NCBI RefSeq assembly: GCF_014466955.1
Contig: NZ_AP023396.1
Span: 6,386,001 to 6,450,000, forward strand
DNA length: 64,000 nucleotides
Direction: 5' to 3'
Source: Nocardia wallacei
GTDB taxonomy: Bacteria > Actinomycetota > Actinomycetes > Mycobacteriales > Mycobacteriaceae
In this document: piece by piece, positions 15,972-25,931 of the stretch
Layout: every line of letters starts with the position of its first letter
How positions within the stretch are numbered: the stretch's first letter is position 1
Program-made: the position numbers and the translations under genes
The notes under the pieces: model-generated
The model's database searches: none
Seen by the model: the letters and a program-made list of their open reading frames with translations, nothing else
What the model was told of the DNA's origin: nothing

Positions 15972-16834
15972 TGACCGCGACGCCGTACCTGCCGGCCGGA
16001 CTGCGGTGGGCCAACCGGATGCGCGGCCGGCTGCATCCGCTGAGCCCGATCGAGTCGATCGGCTTCGCGATCGGGTTCGGCTGGCAGGTGTTCACCTCGC
16101 TGCCCTACACCCTGCGCCGCTACCGCCGCCAGACGATCATGGTGATCACCGACATGACCTGGGGCCGCGGCTCGGTCATCATCGGCGGCGGGGTGGTGCC
16201 GCTGATGCTGCTGCTGGGCGCGGCGATGGGCGCGTCCATCGGCATCGAGGCCTACAGCGCGCTCAATCTGCTCTCCCTCGGCCAGCTCAGCGGCCTCATC
16301 TCGGCCTTCGGCGTCACCCGGGAGCTGGCACCGATCGCGGCGGGGGTGGGGTTCGCCGCGCAGGCCGGGTGCCGGATGACGGCCGAGATCGGCTCCATGC
16401 GCATCTCCGAGGAGATCGACGCGCTCGAATCGCTCGGCATCCGGTCGGTGCCGTTCGTCGTGACGACCCGGGTGCTCGCCGGAATCGTCGCTGTCGCACC
16501 GGCTTTCGTGGTGGCGCTGATTCTCAGCTACCTGTCCTGCGAGGTGATCGTGACAACCGTCCACGGCACCCCGACCGGTACCTACGACCACTACTTCGAC
16601 CAGTTCGTGCTGGGCTGGGACGTCATCGCGGCGACGATCAAGGTGGTCGTCTTCGCGATCGCGGTCGTGCTGGTCCATTGCTACCAAGGCTATTTCGCCA
16701 CGGGCGGACCCGAGGGCGTCGGCATCGGCTCCGGTCGCGCCATCCGCGCCAGCCTGGTGTCGATCATCGCGCTCGACATGTTCGCCACCATCGTCCTGTG
16801 GGGCTTCCAGTCCCCCATCACATTCACCGGGTGA
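15971..16834 (+). CDS. yrbEB: YrbE-type Mce permease, subunit B
   Basis: 287 residues; the ATG overlaps the yrbEA stop (ATGA). The MlaE core is GVTRELAPIAAGVGFAAQAG, then CRMTAEIGSMRISEEIDALE. Hydrophobic helices cover about 60-110 and 150-280. It pairs with YrbEA as the second permease of the importer. The short gap to the first Mce gene (4 bp) supports one transcript. Confidence 0.95.
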   Translation: MTATPYLPAGLRWANRMRGRLHPLSPIESIGFAIGFGWQVFTSLPYTLRRYRRQTIMVITDMTWGRGSVIIGGGVVPLMLLLGAAMGASIGIEAYSALNLLSLGQLSGLISAFGVTRELAPIAAGVGFAAQAGCRMTAEIGSMRISEEIDALESLGIRSVPFVVTTRVLAGIVAVAPAFVVALILSYLSCEVIVTTVHGTPTGTYDHYFDQFVLGWDVIAATIKVVVFAIAVVLVHCYQGYFATGGPEGVGIGSGRAIRASLVSIIALDMFATIVLWGFQSPITFTG

Positions 16835-16838
16835 CCGC

Positions 16839-17885
16839 ATGCCTCCCTACATCCTGCCCGGCACCGAGGTCGGGCCGCGCCGTGCCCGCGTCCTCGGCGC
16901 CTGCGCCGTGCTGCTGGCCCTGGTCCTCGTCGTCGGCTGGCGCGTGCAGCCCGAGCGCCGCCCGGCGGACGAGATCCGGGTCGCGCTGCTCACCGGCCAT
17001 GTGGGCGAGGGGATCGAACCGGGCACCGACGTGCGGCTCGACGGCGTGCGCGTCGGGTCGGTCATCTCGATCGACACCGCGGCGCCGGGCCGCCAGCGCG
17101 TCGAACTGGGTTTGCTGCGGTCGCAGCTGTTCGGGCTGTCCGACGCGCTGACCGTCGACTACGCACCCGGCAATCTGTTCGGAATCAGTGCGGTGCAACT
17201 ACATTCGCGCGGCGGCGGGCAGCTGCTGGCCGACGGCTCCACGATCGACCTGACCGGGCGCAACGCCGACCGGGTGCAGGATGCCACGCTCTCGGCGCTG
17301 CTGCGCTCGACCGGGCAGCTCACCAACGACGTCCTCACCCCGCAGCTGTCCGACCTGCTGCACAAGACCTCACAGGACCTCACGGCCTTCACCCCGCTGC
17401 TGCAGGCGCTGGGCACGACCATCCGTTCGTACACCGAGACGCAGCGGTTGCCACCGTCGCTGCTGTTCGACCGGTACGGCTCGGTGCTGACCGGTTTGCC
17501 GCCCATGCTGACCGGTGCGATCACCCTGCTCTACGGCGACCTGACCAACGCCTACCTGGCGAATCCGGACAACCTGACCCGTTACGGCGACCTGTGGACC
17601 AACGTGCAGAACCTGCTGCTGCCCGCGGCCACCCGAACGCTCGGCACCGCGCGGGGCTACTTCGGTGAGCTGCTGCCCATCGCCCCGCTGATTCTCGATC
17701 GGCTCTCGTCCTCGGTGAGCACGCCGGAACGTTCGGCGGGACAGCTCAGCGAGCTGCTCGACCGGCTCGACGCCGCGTTCCACGATTCACCGACGGGTCC
17801 GGTGTTGCACGCCGGGGTCGAATTGGACTCGGTCCCAGGGCTTTCCGCGCCACTGTCGGCCACGGTCGGCGGGGGGCACCCGTGA
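16839..17885 (+). CDS. mceA: Mce protein A (MlaD domain)
   Basis: 348 residues. A basic N-terminus and one membrane anchor (about 18-36) are followed by the MlaD domain (about 45-120: EIRVALLTGHVGEGIEPGTD, VRLDGVRVGSVISID). A long helical region follows (about 130-320), predicted to join the MceA-F hexameric tube. The C-terminus is short, without the proline-rich extension of some MceA proteins. It belongs to the shell through which lipids such as sterols, fatty acids or mycolates pass; the substrate of this locus is not evident. Confidence 0.93.
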   Translation: MPPYILPGTEVGPRRARVLGACAVLLALVLVVGWRVQPERRPADEIRVALLTGHVGEGIEPGTDVRLDGVRVGSVISIDTAAPGRQRVELGLLRSQLFGLSDALTVDYAPGNLFGISAVQLHSRGGGQLLADGSTIDLTGRNADRVQDATLSALLRSTGQLTNDVLTPQLSDLLHKTSQDLTAFTPLLQALGTTIRSYTETQRLPPSLLFDRYGSVLTGLPPMLTGAITLLYGDLTNAYLANPDNLTRYGDLWTNVQNLLLPAATRTLGTARGYFGELLPIAPLILDRLSSSVSTPERSAGQLSELLDRLDAAFHDSPTGPVLHAGVELDSVPGLSAPLSATVGGGHP

Positions 17886-18886
17886 CGACCCGATCGCTGC
17901 TACTCCGCCTCGCCGTGGCCGCGGTGCTCACGATCGTCGTGCTACTCGGCGTGCTGCGGGTGATCGAACGTCCGGTCCGGGGCGACACCGACACCTACAC
18001 GGCGATGTTCACCGACGCCAACGGCTTGCGCACCGGGGACGATGTGCGCCTCTACGGCGTCCAGGTCGGCAAGGTCCGCGATGTCGAGTTGGCCGGCGCC
18101 CTCGCACGAGTGCGCTTCACCGTGACCCGCGATCATCCGCTGTTCGACGGCGGCAAGCTCGCCATCCGGTATCAGAACCTCACCGGTTTCCGCTATCTGG
18201 AGATCCAGCAGCCCGACCGGCCCGAGCGCCGCCGCGATCCGAAGGCCGTCTTCGAGACCGCCGACACCATCCCGGCCTTCGACATCACCACGCTGTTCAA
18301 GGGTTTGCAGCCGGTGCTGGCCGAGCTGTCGCCCGCCGAGATCAATCAATTCGCGACCAGCATGCTCGCGGTCATCCAGGGCGACGGCACGGGCCTGGGC
18401 CCGGCGCTGGACGCGGTCGACAAGCTGAGCCGCCACGTCTCCGACCGCCAGGCGGTGGTGTCGACGCTGGTGTCGAACCTCGCCACGATCTCCGATCACC
18501 TCGGCGGCAGGTCGGGAAACACCATGGAGCTCATGGCGAATCTGACGAATCTGTTCGTCAACATCACCGACAAACTCCCGGGGCTGGTCCAGTTCTCCCG
18601 CACCATACCGCCGATCCTGAAACCGCTGCGGAGCACGCTGGCCACCCTGGGTGTGAGCGGTGACCGCGGTCAGGACCTGGATGCCTTGCTGCAGCACGCG
18701 ATTCCCGATCCGCACGAGGCCGCGGTGGTGTTCGGGCGGCTGCCCGGCCTGCTCCAGACCATGGCGGCGGCCGTCCCGCCCAGCGGCCCCGACGCCGCGC
18801 TCACCTGTTCGCACGGCACCGCCGCGGCCCCCGCGCCACTGCAGCTGCTCATCTCCGGACAGAGGATCACGCTATGCAACAGATGA
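17882..18886 (+). CDS. mceB: Mce protein B
   Basis: 334 residues from a GTG overlapping the mceA stop (GTGA). Signal anchor at about 7-26, then the MlaD domain (YTAMFTDANGLRTGDDVRLY, GVQVGKVRDVELA), and a helical domain with many polar heptads. The C-terminus carries a cysteine pair (LTCSHG; LCNR), as in other MceB proteins. Confidence 0.93.
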   Translation: MTTRSLLLRLAVAAVLTIVVLLGVLRVIERPVRGDTDTYTAMFTDANGLRTGDDVRLYGVQVGKVRDVELAGALARVRFTVTRDHPLFDGGKLAIRYQNLTGFRYLEIQQPDRPERRRDPKAVFETADTIPAFDITTLFKGLQPVLAELSPAEINQFATSMLAVIQGDGTGLGPALDAVDKLSRHVSDRQAVVSTLVSNLATISDHLGGRSGNTMELMANLTNLFVNITDKLPGLVQFSRTIPPILKPLRSTLATLGVSGDRGQDLDALLQHAIPDPHEAAVVFGRLPGLLQTMAAAVPPSGPDAALTCSHGTAAAPAPLQLLISGQRITLCNR

Positions 18887-19917
18887 GGGGCCGAGCGCGT
18901 TTCGCCGCCCTGCGCGCCGCGCTCCGGGGCCGCGGCGGTGATGCTCGCGGTTCCGAGCTCCGCTGGGGCATAGCCGGTGTGATCGCCGTCGTGCTGCTGG
19001 TCATCGCGATCGGCGCGGTCTACGTCACCGGCACCACCCCCGAGAAGGAGTATTCCGCCGAGCTGGCGCAGGCCGGGTCGATCCGGACCGGCGACGATGT
19101 CCGGGTCGCGGGGATTCCGGTCGGCAAGGTGAAATCGCTGACGCTGCTGCCGGATCGGGTGCGGATGACGTTCACGGTCGACGACAAGGTGTTCGTCGGG
19201 GATCAGACCACGCTCGGCATCCGCATGCTGACCGTCGTCGGCGGCTACTACCTGGCCGTGCAGCCCGCGGGCACCCGGCCGCTGGGCTCGGCGACCATTC
19301 CGCGCGAGCGAGTCACGTTGCCGTACAACCTCACTCAGGTATTCCAGGATGCCGTGCGGCCGGTCCAGGAGATCGACGGCAACGTGCTGCGCGAAACCCT
19401 CTCGTCGCTGTCCACCGCGGTCGACGGCGGCCCGGATTCGTTCCGCGCCGCGCTCCGGGCGGTCGGCGACCTGACCGCGATCATGAACCGGCAGCACGCC
19501 GACATCTCGCGCACGCTCGCGCTGGCCGACGAGTATCTGACGGCGCTGCGCCAGAACTCCGACGTGCTGGTGCGCCTGATCTACGCGCTGGCGGGCATGG
19601 AGGACGTCATCCGTAACAACAAGACCGAGATCTCGGAGGCGCTGGCCGATCTGGGCACTGTCCTGCACGGCCTCACCCCCTTGGGCCGCGCCTGGGACAC
19701 GAAGCTGAAGGAGCGGGCCCAGCCGCTCGCCGACGAGGCGATCCCGAAGCTGCGAGAACTCGGCTCGCGGCTCGGCACACTGCTCGACGCGGTGCGCGAT
19801 CTGGAACAGCGGCTGCTGCCCCTGCTGCCGGGTGGCGGCGGCGTGACGGTCGATCAGTCCGCGGCGACGATCTCGCTGCCCAGCGTCTGCGTTCCCGTCC
19901 CGGGCGGAGGTTGCTGA
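18874..19917 (+). CDS. mceC: Mce protein C
   Basis: 347 residues from an ATG overlapping mceB by 13 nt. About 30 basic residues, an anchor at about 33-53, then MlaD (YSAELAQAGSIRTGDDVRVA, GIPVGKVKSLTLL), and a long helical region. The last residues are SVCVPVPGGGC, with two cysteines. Confidence 0.93.
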   Translation: MQQMRGRARFAALRAALRGRGGDARGSELRWGIAGVIAVVLLVIAIGAVYVTGTTPEKEYSAELAQAGSIRTGDDVRVAGIPVGKVKSLTLLPDRVRMTFTVDDKVFVGDQTTLGIRMLTVVGGYYLAVQPAGTRPLGSATIPRERVTLPYNLTQVFQDAVRPVQEIDGNVLRETLSSLSTAVDGGPDSFRAALRAVGDLTAIMNRQHADISRTLALADEYLTALRQNSDVLVRLIYALAGMEDVIRNNKTEISEALADLGTVLHGLTPLGRAWDTKLKERAQPLADEAIPKLRELGSRLGTLLDAVRDLEQRLLPLLPGGGGVTVDQSAATISLPSVCVPVPGGGC

Positions 19918-21020
19918 TGCTCGCGAAGATTCTCGGCTCCCGGGGCCTGATGTCGGCGGCGGTGGTGATCGTCCTCGTCGTGGCGGCCGCGACCGCCCTG
20001 CAACTGTCCCGATCCGGCCCCGGTACCCGCGCCTACTGCGCCGAGATGCCCGACAGCATCGGCCTGTACGAGGGCAGCGCCGTCACCGTGATGGGCGTGC
20101 AGGTCGGCGAGGTCACCGATATCCGGCCCGACGGCGGGCGGACCCGTGTCGGCTTCACCGTGCGGTCCGATCGCAAGCTTCCCCCCGATGTCGGTGCGGT
20201 GACCGTGAGCGAGAATCTGATCGCCGACCGGAATTTGGCGCTGATCGGCGCCGAACCCGCCGGTCCCGGTTGGGATCCCGGCACCTGCATCACCAGATCC
20301 CTGACACCCAAGAGTCTTTCGGAAACCTTCGACGCCCTCGCGGGGCTCGCCGACAAGCTCAACGGCGCGGGAGATCCCGCCCAGCACAACGCTTTCGGCG
20401 CCGGGCTCGACGCGGTCGATCGTGCGACCGCGGGCACCGGGGACGAAATCAACGCCGTGATCCAGCAACTCGGCGAAGCGCTCGCCGCGCCGGACGCGGC
20501 CATCGGGCACATCGGGCAGTTGCTCGACGCCCTCAGCGAACTCGCGCACCGCGCCAACGGCGGGTGGGCACAGGTGAAGGACACGGTCATCCGGCTGCCG
20601 CAGGCCTTCCACGACATCAATACCCTCGCCTTCCCGCCGGTCGTGGAGATCGTCGCGGCGCTCGCCGACGTGCTCCCACAGCTCAACGATGTGTTCATGA
20701 TGTTCGGTACCCCCGCGGTACGGGCGCTCGACGCCACTCCCGGGCTGCCGCGGCTGCTCGCGGCCGGAGTCGGCTCGCTCACCGAGCTCATCCGCATGGC
20801 ACCGGCCATCGCGACGGGGTTCGCCGGCGCCGTGGACCCGGTCAGCGGCCGCCTGACGCTCGGCTACGCGCCGCCGAAACTCGCACTGCCGCACCAGGAT
20901 GCCGATCGGGTCTGCACCGCCGTGCAGGCTGTCACCGGACAGCGGTGTGCGGCGGCGGAGAACGGCACGGTCGCCGTGCCCGCCCTGCCCCTGCTGCTGG
21001 CGGGGGTGAGTGCCCGATGA
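19917..21020 (+). CDS. mceD: Mce protein D
   Basis: 367 residues. The ATG at 19917 overlaps the mceC stop (TGATG) and has GGAGG 6 nt before it, so it is preferred over a TTG two codons upstream. Anchor at about 14-31, MlaD domain (GLYEGSAVTVMGVQVGEVTD), then the helical domain and C-terminal cysteines (RVCTAVQ, QRCAAAE). Confidence 0.92.
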   Translation: MLAKILGSRGLMSAAVVIVLVVAAATALQLSRSGPGTRAYCAEMPDSIGLYEGSAVTVMGVQVGEVTDIRPDGGRTRVGFTVRSDRKLPPDVGAVTVSENLIADRNLALIGAEPAGPGWDPGTCITRSLTPKSLSETFDALAGLADKLNGAGDPAQHNAFGAGLDAVDRATAGTGDEINAVIQQLGEALAAPDAAIGHIGQLLDALSELAHRANGGWAQVKDTVIRLPQAFHDINTLAFPPVVEIVAALADVLPQLNDVFMMFGTPAVRALDATPGLPRLLAAGVGSLTELIRMAPAIATGFAGAVDPVSGRLTLGYAPPKLALPHQDADRVCTAVQAVTGQRCAAAENGTVAVPALPLLLAGVSAR

Positions 21021-22048
21021 AACGACTGGTCACCCGGGCGGCGGTCGGTCTCGCGCTGGTGCTCACCGCCGCCGGATGCGACGTCCAGCCCGCCGACATC
21101 CCGGTGCCGGGGGTCGGCGTCGACGGACCGACCTACCCCCTGCGCATCGAATTCGCCGATGTGCTCAATCTGCCGCAGGGCGCCAAGGTCATCGCGAACG
21201 GCGTCCGAGTGGGACAGCTGCGCGCGGTCACCGTCGTGGATCCGGACCCGGGCCGGAGCAAGGGGTATGTGGTGGCCGACGTCGACATCCGAGATTCGGT
21301 GCGGCTGCCGCGCGGCACCACCGCCGAACTGCGCCAGGAGACTCCGCTCGGCGACGTGCACATCGCGCTCACCGAACCGGCCGTACCGGCGGCGGACCGG
21401 CTACGGCCGGGCGCGACGATCCCGCTCGCCGATACCACCCAGTCACCGCCCATCGAGGACATCCTGGCCGGATTGTCGACCTTCGTCGGCAGCGGCGCGG
21501 TGTCCGACGTGCAGGACATCGTCCGCAAGATGAACGGCATCATGCCGAAGGACCCCAGCGATACCACCCGGATCGCGGGCACGCTCGGTGCCGACCTCAC
21601 CGATCTGGGCGCCGATCTGGATTCCGTCGACCACGTTCTGGACGGCCTGCAGGCCACCGTGACCGACGGATTGGGCGCCAACACACCGTATTTCGACGAA
21701 CTGCTGACCCCCTATGGTGTCCGGCAGACCACCGCGTCGGTGAATGCCCAGATCGGCGTCATCCTCGTGCTGACCGCGCTGGGCCCGATCGGGCCCGCCT
21801 CCGCCTGGCTGGGCCCGCTGCTGCGGTCGGTCGACGGCACCGCCCGCGCCGTGGTGCCCATGCTGTTCGGCAACCACCCCTTCGATACCGGTTCGCCGTC
21901 GAATTCGAAGAAGCTGGTCGACCTGATCAACAACAAGATCGTTCCCTTCGCCGACCACGGACCGAAGGTCGACCTGGTGGAGCTGAACCCGCGGGAGCGG
22001 ACCGGCCGCATCGTCGACAGCCTGCGCATGATCGGAGTGGTGCGATGA
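21017..22048 (+). CDS. mceE: Mce protein E, lipoprotein (LprN-like)
   Basis: 343 residues, ATG overlapping the mceD stop (ATGA). A signal peptide ends in the lipobox LTAAGC with Cys21, so it is a lipoprotein as expected for MceE. MlaD domain: FADVLNLPQGAKVIANGVRV, GQLRAVTVVD. The helical domain follows. It anchors one position of the hexameric tube by lipid rather than by a transmembrane helix. Confidence 0.94.
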   Translation: MKRLVTRAAVGLALVLTAAGCDVQPADIPVPGVGVDGPTYPLRIEFADVLNLPQGAKVIANGVRVGQLRAVTVVDPDPGRSKGYVVADVDIRDSVRLPRGTTAELRQETPLGDVHIALTEPAVPAADRLRPGATIPLADTTQSPPIEDILAGLSTFVGSGAVSDVQDIVRKMNGIMPKDPSDTTRIAGTLGADLTDLGADLDSVDHVLDGLQATVTDGLGANTPYFDELLTPYGVRQTTASVNAQIGVILVLTALGPIGPASAWLGPLLRSVDGTARAVVPMLFGNHPFDTGSPSNSKKLVDLINNKIVPFADHGPKVDLVELNPRERTGRIVDSLRMIGVVR

Positions 22049-23001
22049 ATGCGCGTGCGGCCGTGTCCCTTTCGGCGATCGGCGCGGTGCTGATCCTCGG
22101 CATCACCTATATGACCGTCGGTGTGCTGCACCTGGATCCGCGCCGATCGCACATCACGGCCGAGATGCGGCTCGCCGATTCGGGCGGTCTCGGCCCGAAC
22201 GCCCCGGTGCTGCTGCGCGGGGTGCAGGTCGGTCTCACCAAGGAGGTGCGCAAACAGGCCGCCGGTGTGCTCGTGCGGCTCGAGATCGACGACCGGTACC
22301 GGATTCCGGTCGCCAGCGATGTCGTCATCGAACAGTTGTCCGCGCTCGGCGAGCCCTACATCGAGTTCGAGCCCGCCGACGGCAGCGGGCCGTACCTGCG
22401 GAACGGCCAACTCGTGCCGACCGACCGGATCCGCACGCCGATGACCATCACAGCGCTGTCGGCACGGCTGGTCGAACTCATGAACCAGATTCATCCCGAG
22501 GTGATGGGCCGCCTGGTCGACACCTTCGGTCGCGCGCTGTCGGGCACGGACACGACCGTGCGGACCCTGCAGCGGTCGACCACGCTGCTGGCCACCACCC
22601 TGCTCAGCCGCACGCCCGCCATCCGCCGGCTGTTCAGCGACATTCAGGCGATGGGCGGCGACATCGACTGGCTCGGGCCGTCACTCGCCGCGGCGGGTCC
22701 GGAATTCGGCGACTTCGGCCGCTACCTGAACCGGATCGTGGAACAGGGGTCGGGGCTGGTCGATGCCCGACCGACGTCGGTGTACTTCACCGGCGACGGA
22801 GTGGTGTCCTTCCTCGACACCACGACGGCGCTGCTGGACAAGATCGGCCCGAGCCTCGCCCCGCTGGGCCCGGTCCTGCAGCCGGTGGTCGCCGACGCGG
22901 TCCGCCGCACGCCGCACATCGATATCAGCACATTGATCGATCAGGCGCTGTCCGCCGTCGACACCGACGGGACAGTGCGTTTCCGAATCAGCGTGAAATA
23001 G
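22045..23001 (+). CDS. mceF: Mce protein F
   Basis: 318 residues, ATG overlapping the mceE stop. Anchor at about 6-26, MlaD domain (MRLADSGGLGPNAPVLLRGV, QVGLTKEVRK), then a helical domain. It closes the A-F set in canonical order, so the locus encodes a complete six-subunit Mce shell. Confidence 0.93.
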   Translation: MNARAAVSLSAIGAVLILGITYMTVGVLHLDPRRSHITAEMRLADSGGLGPNAPVLLRGVQVGLTKEVRKQAAGVLVRLEIDDRYRIPVASDVVIEQLSALGEPYIEFEPADGSGPYLRNGQLVPTDRIRTPMTITALSARLVELMNQIHPEVMGRLVDTFGRALSGTDTTVRTLQRSTTLLATTLLSRTPAIRRLFSDIQAMGGDIDWLGPSLAAAGPEFGDFGRYLNRIVEQGSGLVDARPTSVYFTGDGVVSFLDTTTALLDKIGPSLAPLGPVLQPVVADAVRRTPHIDISTLIDQALSAVDTDGTVRFRISVK

Positions 23002-23010
23002 GAACAGAGC

Positions 23011-23607
23011 ATGACCACTGCGACAGACCAGGAACCCACCCGCACGGCGCCGGAGCACAAGCCCGAACCGGCCGCCCCGCAACCACGCACCGTCTCCATC
23101 CGGCTGTCGACGGTGCTGCTCGCCGCGGCGATCGCCGGACTTCTCATCGCCACAACGGTTTTCGCGGGACTCTACTGGTCGGCACGGTCGACCCTCGCCG
23201 ACCGCGACGCCCGCGCCGCCGACGATCGGCACGCCGAGCAGATCGCCACCGACTACGCCGTCGGCGCGTCCACCATCGACTTCCACGACGTCAAGAGCTG
23301 GATCACCCGCCTGCAGGCCGGGACCACGCCGCAGCTCTCCGCGAAATTCGACGCCACCGCACCGCAATTGGAGCAGATCCTGCTGCCCCTGCAGTGGACC
23401 TCGAAGGCGACGCCGCTGTCGGCGGCGGTCACCTCCGAATCCGGCGGCATCTACAAGGTCAACGCCTACCTCAACGTGAACTCGACCAGTGCGCAGACGC
23501 CCGACGGCGCGCAGACCACCGTCACCTATTCGCTCACCATCGACCGCAACGCGGGCTGGAAGATCACCGACGTCGGCGGGCTGCAGAACGCGTTGCCGAC
23601 CAAGTAG
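23011..23607 (+). CDS. Mce-associated membrane protein (Mas/Mam type)
   Basis: 198 residues. A proline-rich cytosolic N-terminus (about 1-30), one transmembrane helix (about 35-56) and an extracytoplasmic domain ending YSLTIDRNAGWKITDVGGLQ, the usual terminal strand pair of Mce-associated proteins. It follows mceF by 9 bp. Mas proteins are thought to stabilise Mce complexes. Only one is present here; many mce loci carry two or more. Confidence 0.9.
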   Translation: MTTATDQEPTRTAPEHKPEPAAPQPRTVSIRLSTVLLAAAIAGLLIATTVFAGLYWSARSTLADRDARAADDRHAEQIATDYAVGASTIDFHDVKSWITRLQAGTTPQLSAKFDATAPQLEQILLPLQWTSKATPLSAAVTSESGGIYKVNAYLNVNSTSAQTPDGAQTTVTYSLTIDRNAGWKITDVGGLQNALPTK

Positions 23608-23616
23608 CCGCGATCC

Positions 23617-24537
23617 TCATCGGGTGTCCGCGAGATGCCTTCGGAGGAAATGGCGTTGGTGCTCGACCGCCGCGGCGAAGCACGGCCGGTCCGGGAAGAG
23701 GTCGAAGTGGTCGCCGGGGTAGTGCCGGACCTCCGCGCGCGCCTTGAACGCCACCTTCGCCGCGGCGTGCGGCGGCGCCACCCGATCGAAATCGGCGATC
23801 TGCACCAGCACGGGAGCCGAGATACGCCCGGCGTGCCTACCGACCCGGTAGCCGCCGAGCTCCAAGGCGACCGCGGCGTCCACCTCGTTGCGCCAGGTCG
23901 GACCCGCCAGGGCGAGATAGCTCTCCCGGTAGCCCGCGGCGGTCAGCGCGGCGCGGTCCCCGGGGCGGCCGACCAGCGGCATGGTCACCGGCTCGCGGCC
24001 CAGCCGGGCGGACAGCGCGCTGCGCACGGCGGTGACCGTGGAACCGGCGATCGCCTTGGCTCCCAATTCTTTCCAGGCCAGCACGCCCGCCGCCGGGCCG
24101 GAGACCAGCGGGACCATCGCGATCACCGCGCACACGTCGGGCCGGTCCGCGGCCAGGGTCAGCGCGTGTCCGCCCGACATCGACACACCCCACAGCACCA
24201 CGCGCCCGGGGTCGACGCCCGGCTGCCGCCCGGCCGCCTCGATCGCGGCGCGGTAGTCCGCCAGTTGCGCCGCCATCGACACCCGCTGGCGCGGCTGTCC
24301 GCCCGAGGCGCCGAAACCCCGGTAGTCGAAGGCGAAGACGGCCAGCCCCAGATCGCGCAGCGCGTGTGCGAACGGCGCCAGACCGGAGTCCTTGGTGCCG
24401 CCGAAGCCGTGCGCCATCACCACCACGGGACAGCGCCCGGACCGCTCCAGCGGACCACCCGCACCGGGATCGAAAAACCAAGCGTCGCACAGTATTCCGT
24501 TCGAATCGAATCGGATCTGCCGATGGTTCGCGGTCAC
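23617..24537 (-). CDS. Alpha/beta hydrolase (dienelactone-hydrolase/acyl-esterase type)
   Basis: 306 residues from a GTG that overlaps the stop of the upstream flavin monooxygenase gene (GTGA). The fold is visible as CPVVVMAHGFGGTKDSGLAP (oxyanion hole), LAVFAFDYRGFGAS and the nucleophile motif GVSMSGG. A late Asp (IADFDRVAPP) and His (YPGDHFDLF) complete the triad. Coupled translation with the monooxygenase suggests that it cleaves an ester or lactone arising in the same pathway. Confidence 0.9.
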   Translation of the reverse strand: MTANHRQIRFDSNGILCDAWFFDPGAGGPLERSGRCPVVVMAHGFGGTKDSGLAPFAHALRDLGLAVFAFDYRGFGASGGQPRQRVSMAAQLADYRAAIEAAGRQPGVDPGRVVLWGVSMSGGHALTLAADRPDVCAVIAMVPLVSGPAAGVLAWKELGAKAIAGSTVTAVRSALSARLGREPVTMPLVGRPGDRAALTAAGYRESYLALAGPTWRNEVDAAVALELGGYRVGRHAGRISAPVLVQIADFDRVAPPHAAAKVAFKARAEVRHYPGDHFDLFPDRPCFAAAVEHQRHFLRRHLADTR

Positions 24538-25910
24538 CGGCCCGCCTCCTGTTCCACCGGCGCCTCCCCCGCCCGCGACCAGCGTGGCGGTCCCGCGCTC
24601 GCGGCCCGGCGGGCGCCCTCGGGCAGCTCGCGCACCCGCATGTCGTGTTCGTAGAGGAAGTAGTCGACCTGCTGAGTGTGCCGTGGGCGGTCGAGCATGT
24701 GCCCGGTGTAGCGCTGCTGGTCGGTCACGATCACCCGCCGCATCTCGGCCTCCGCGGGCAACCGGTAGCGACCGACGGCGTAGGCGCCGACGAGCCGGGC
24801 CTGGCATTCCACGAACGGGAACAGTGTCGGCGTCGCCTGCGCGAATCCGGCGAACACCAGATCCTCGATACCGGGCAGGAACATGCGCTTGTACAGGTCG
24901 ATCCGGTTGTCCGGCGCGCTGATGAACTCCGGGTCGAAGAACGGGAAGGTGATGTTGTAGCCGGTGGCGTAGATGATCACGTCGAACTCGTCGCTGCTGC
25001 CGTCGCGGAAGTGCACGGTGCGGCCGTCGAGGCGGGCGATGTCGGGTTTGGGGAGCACGTCGCCGGAGCCCAGCCGCAGCGGCAGCTCCACCGATTGGGT
25101 CGGATGTGCCTCGAAGAACTTGTGATTGGGCGTCGGCAGGCCGTAGTTCTCCGGACGCCCCGCCGTCAGCGGCTGGCCCCACTGGGCCACCTTGCGCTGC
25201 CACGACGCCGGGATGTACGGGAAGGTGCGGAAATACTTGTCGGCCGGACGACCGGCGATGTACTTCGGCACGATCCACGCGCCCGAGCGGGTCGACAAGG
25301 TGAGCCGGTTGCCCAGCGCCTTCGACGACAGTTCCACCGCGATGTCGGCCGCGCTGTTGCCCAGCCCGACCACCAGGATTCGCTGATCCCGGAAGTCCAG
25401 CGGGGTGCGGGGATCGATGTAGTGGTGCGCGTGCAGCGTCTCGCCGGTGAACTCGCCCGGGAAGTCGGGGTAGCGCGGATCCCAGTGGTGCCCGTTGGCC
25501 ACCACCAGCAGATCGAATCGCCGCGCCGCGCCGCGCTCGGTCTCGAGTTCCCAGCCGCCGCCGGGTAGCCGCCGCGCCGCGGTGACGCCGTTGCCGAACT
25601 CGATGGCCGCCGCGAGATCGAAAGCGGCGCAATAGTCGTCGAGATACCGCTTGATCTGTGTGTGGTGCGGGAAGTCCGGATAGTCCGCGGGCATCGGAAA
25701 GTCGCGGAACGACAGCTGATGCTTGGACGTGTCGATGTGCAGCGATCGGTAGGCGCTGCTGTGGCCGTTGGGATTGCCGAACGCCCAGTTGCCGCCGACC
25801 CGGTCGGACGATTCGAAGCAGACGTAGGGCACGCCGTAGTCGGCGAGCATCTTGCCTGCCGTCAGCCCGCTGATGCCGGCGCCGATGACGGCCGTCCGCG
25901 GTAGATACAT
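24534..25910 (-). CDS. Flavin-containing monooxygenase (class B)
   Basis: 458 residues. The FAD site GAGISG is at 10-15, and a second dinucleotide site, LVVGLGNSAADIAVEL, binds NADPH. Between them FTGETLHAHHY fits the FMO identifier FxGxxxHxxxY. ATGYN near residue 340 is the usual C-terminal motif. It would oxygenate a nitrogen, sulfur or ketone substrate. It is transcribed from the divergent promoter region that holds two copies of a TetR-type operator, and is coupled to the hydrolase downstream. Confidence 0.93.
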   Translation of the reverse strand: MYLPRTAVIGAGISGLTAGKMLADYGVPYVCFESSDRVGGNWAFGNPNGHSSAYRSLHIDTSKHQLSFRDFPMPADYPDFPHHTQIKRYLDDYCAAFDLAAAIEFGNGVTAARRLPGGGWELETERGAARRFDLLVVANGHHWDPRYPDFPGEFTGETLHAHHYIDPRTPLDFRDQRILVVGLGNSAADIAVELSSKALGNRLTLSTRSGAWIVPKYIAGRPADKYFRTFPYIPASWQRKVAQWGQPLTAGRPENYGLPTPNHKFFEAHPTQSVELPLRLGSGDVLPKPDIARLDGRTVHFRDGSSDEFDVIIYATGYNITFPFFDPEFISAPDNRIDLYKRMFLPGIEDLVFAGFAQATPTLFPFVECQARLVGAYAVGRYRLPAEAEMRRVIVTDQQRYTGHMLDRPRHTQQVDYFLYEHDMRVRELPEGARRAASAGPPRWSRAGEAPVEQEAGR

Positions 25911-25931
25911 CGTCGATCCCTTCGGAGCGGG

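Noticed and set aside
24534..25910. Siderophore ornithine N-monooxygenase serving the NRPS
   Set aside because: Its FxGxxxHxxxY motif fits general class B FMOs, it lies 28 kb away and belongs to a different operator-defined cluster.
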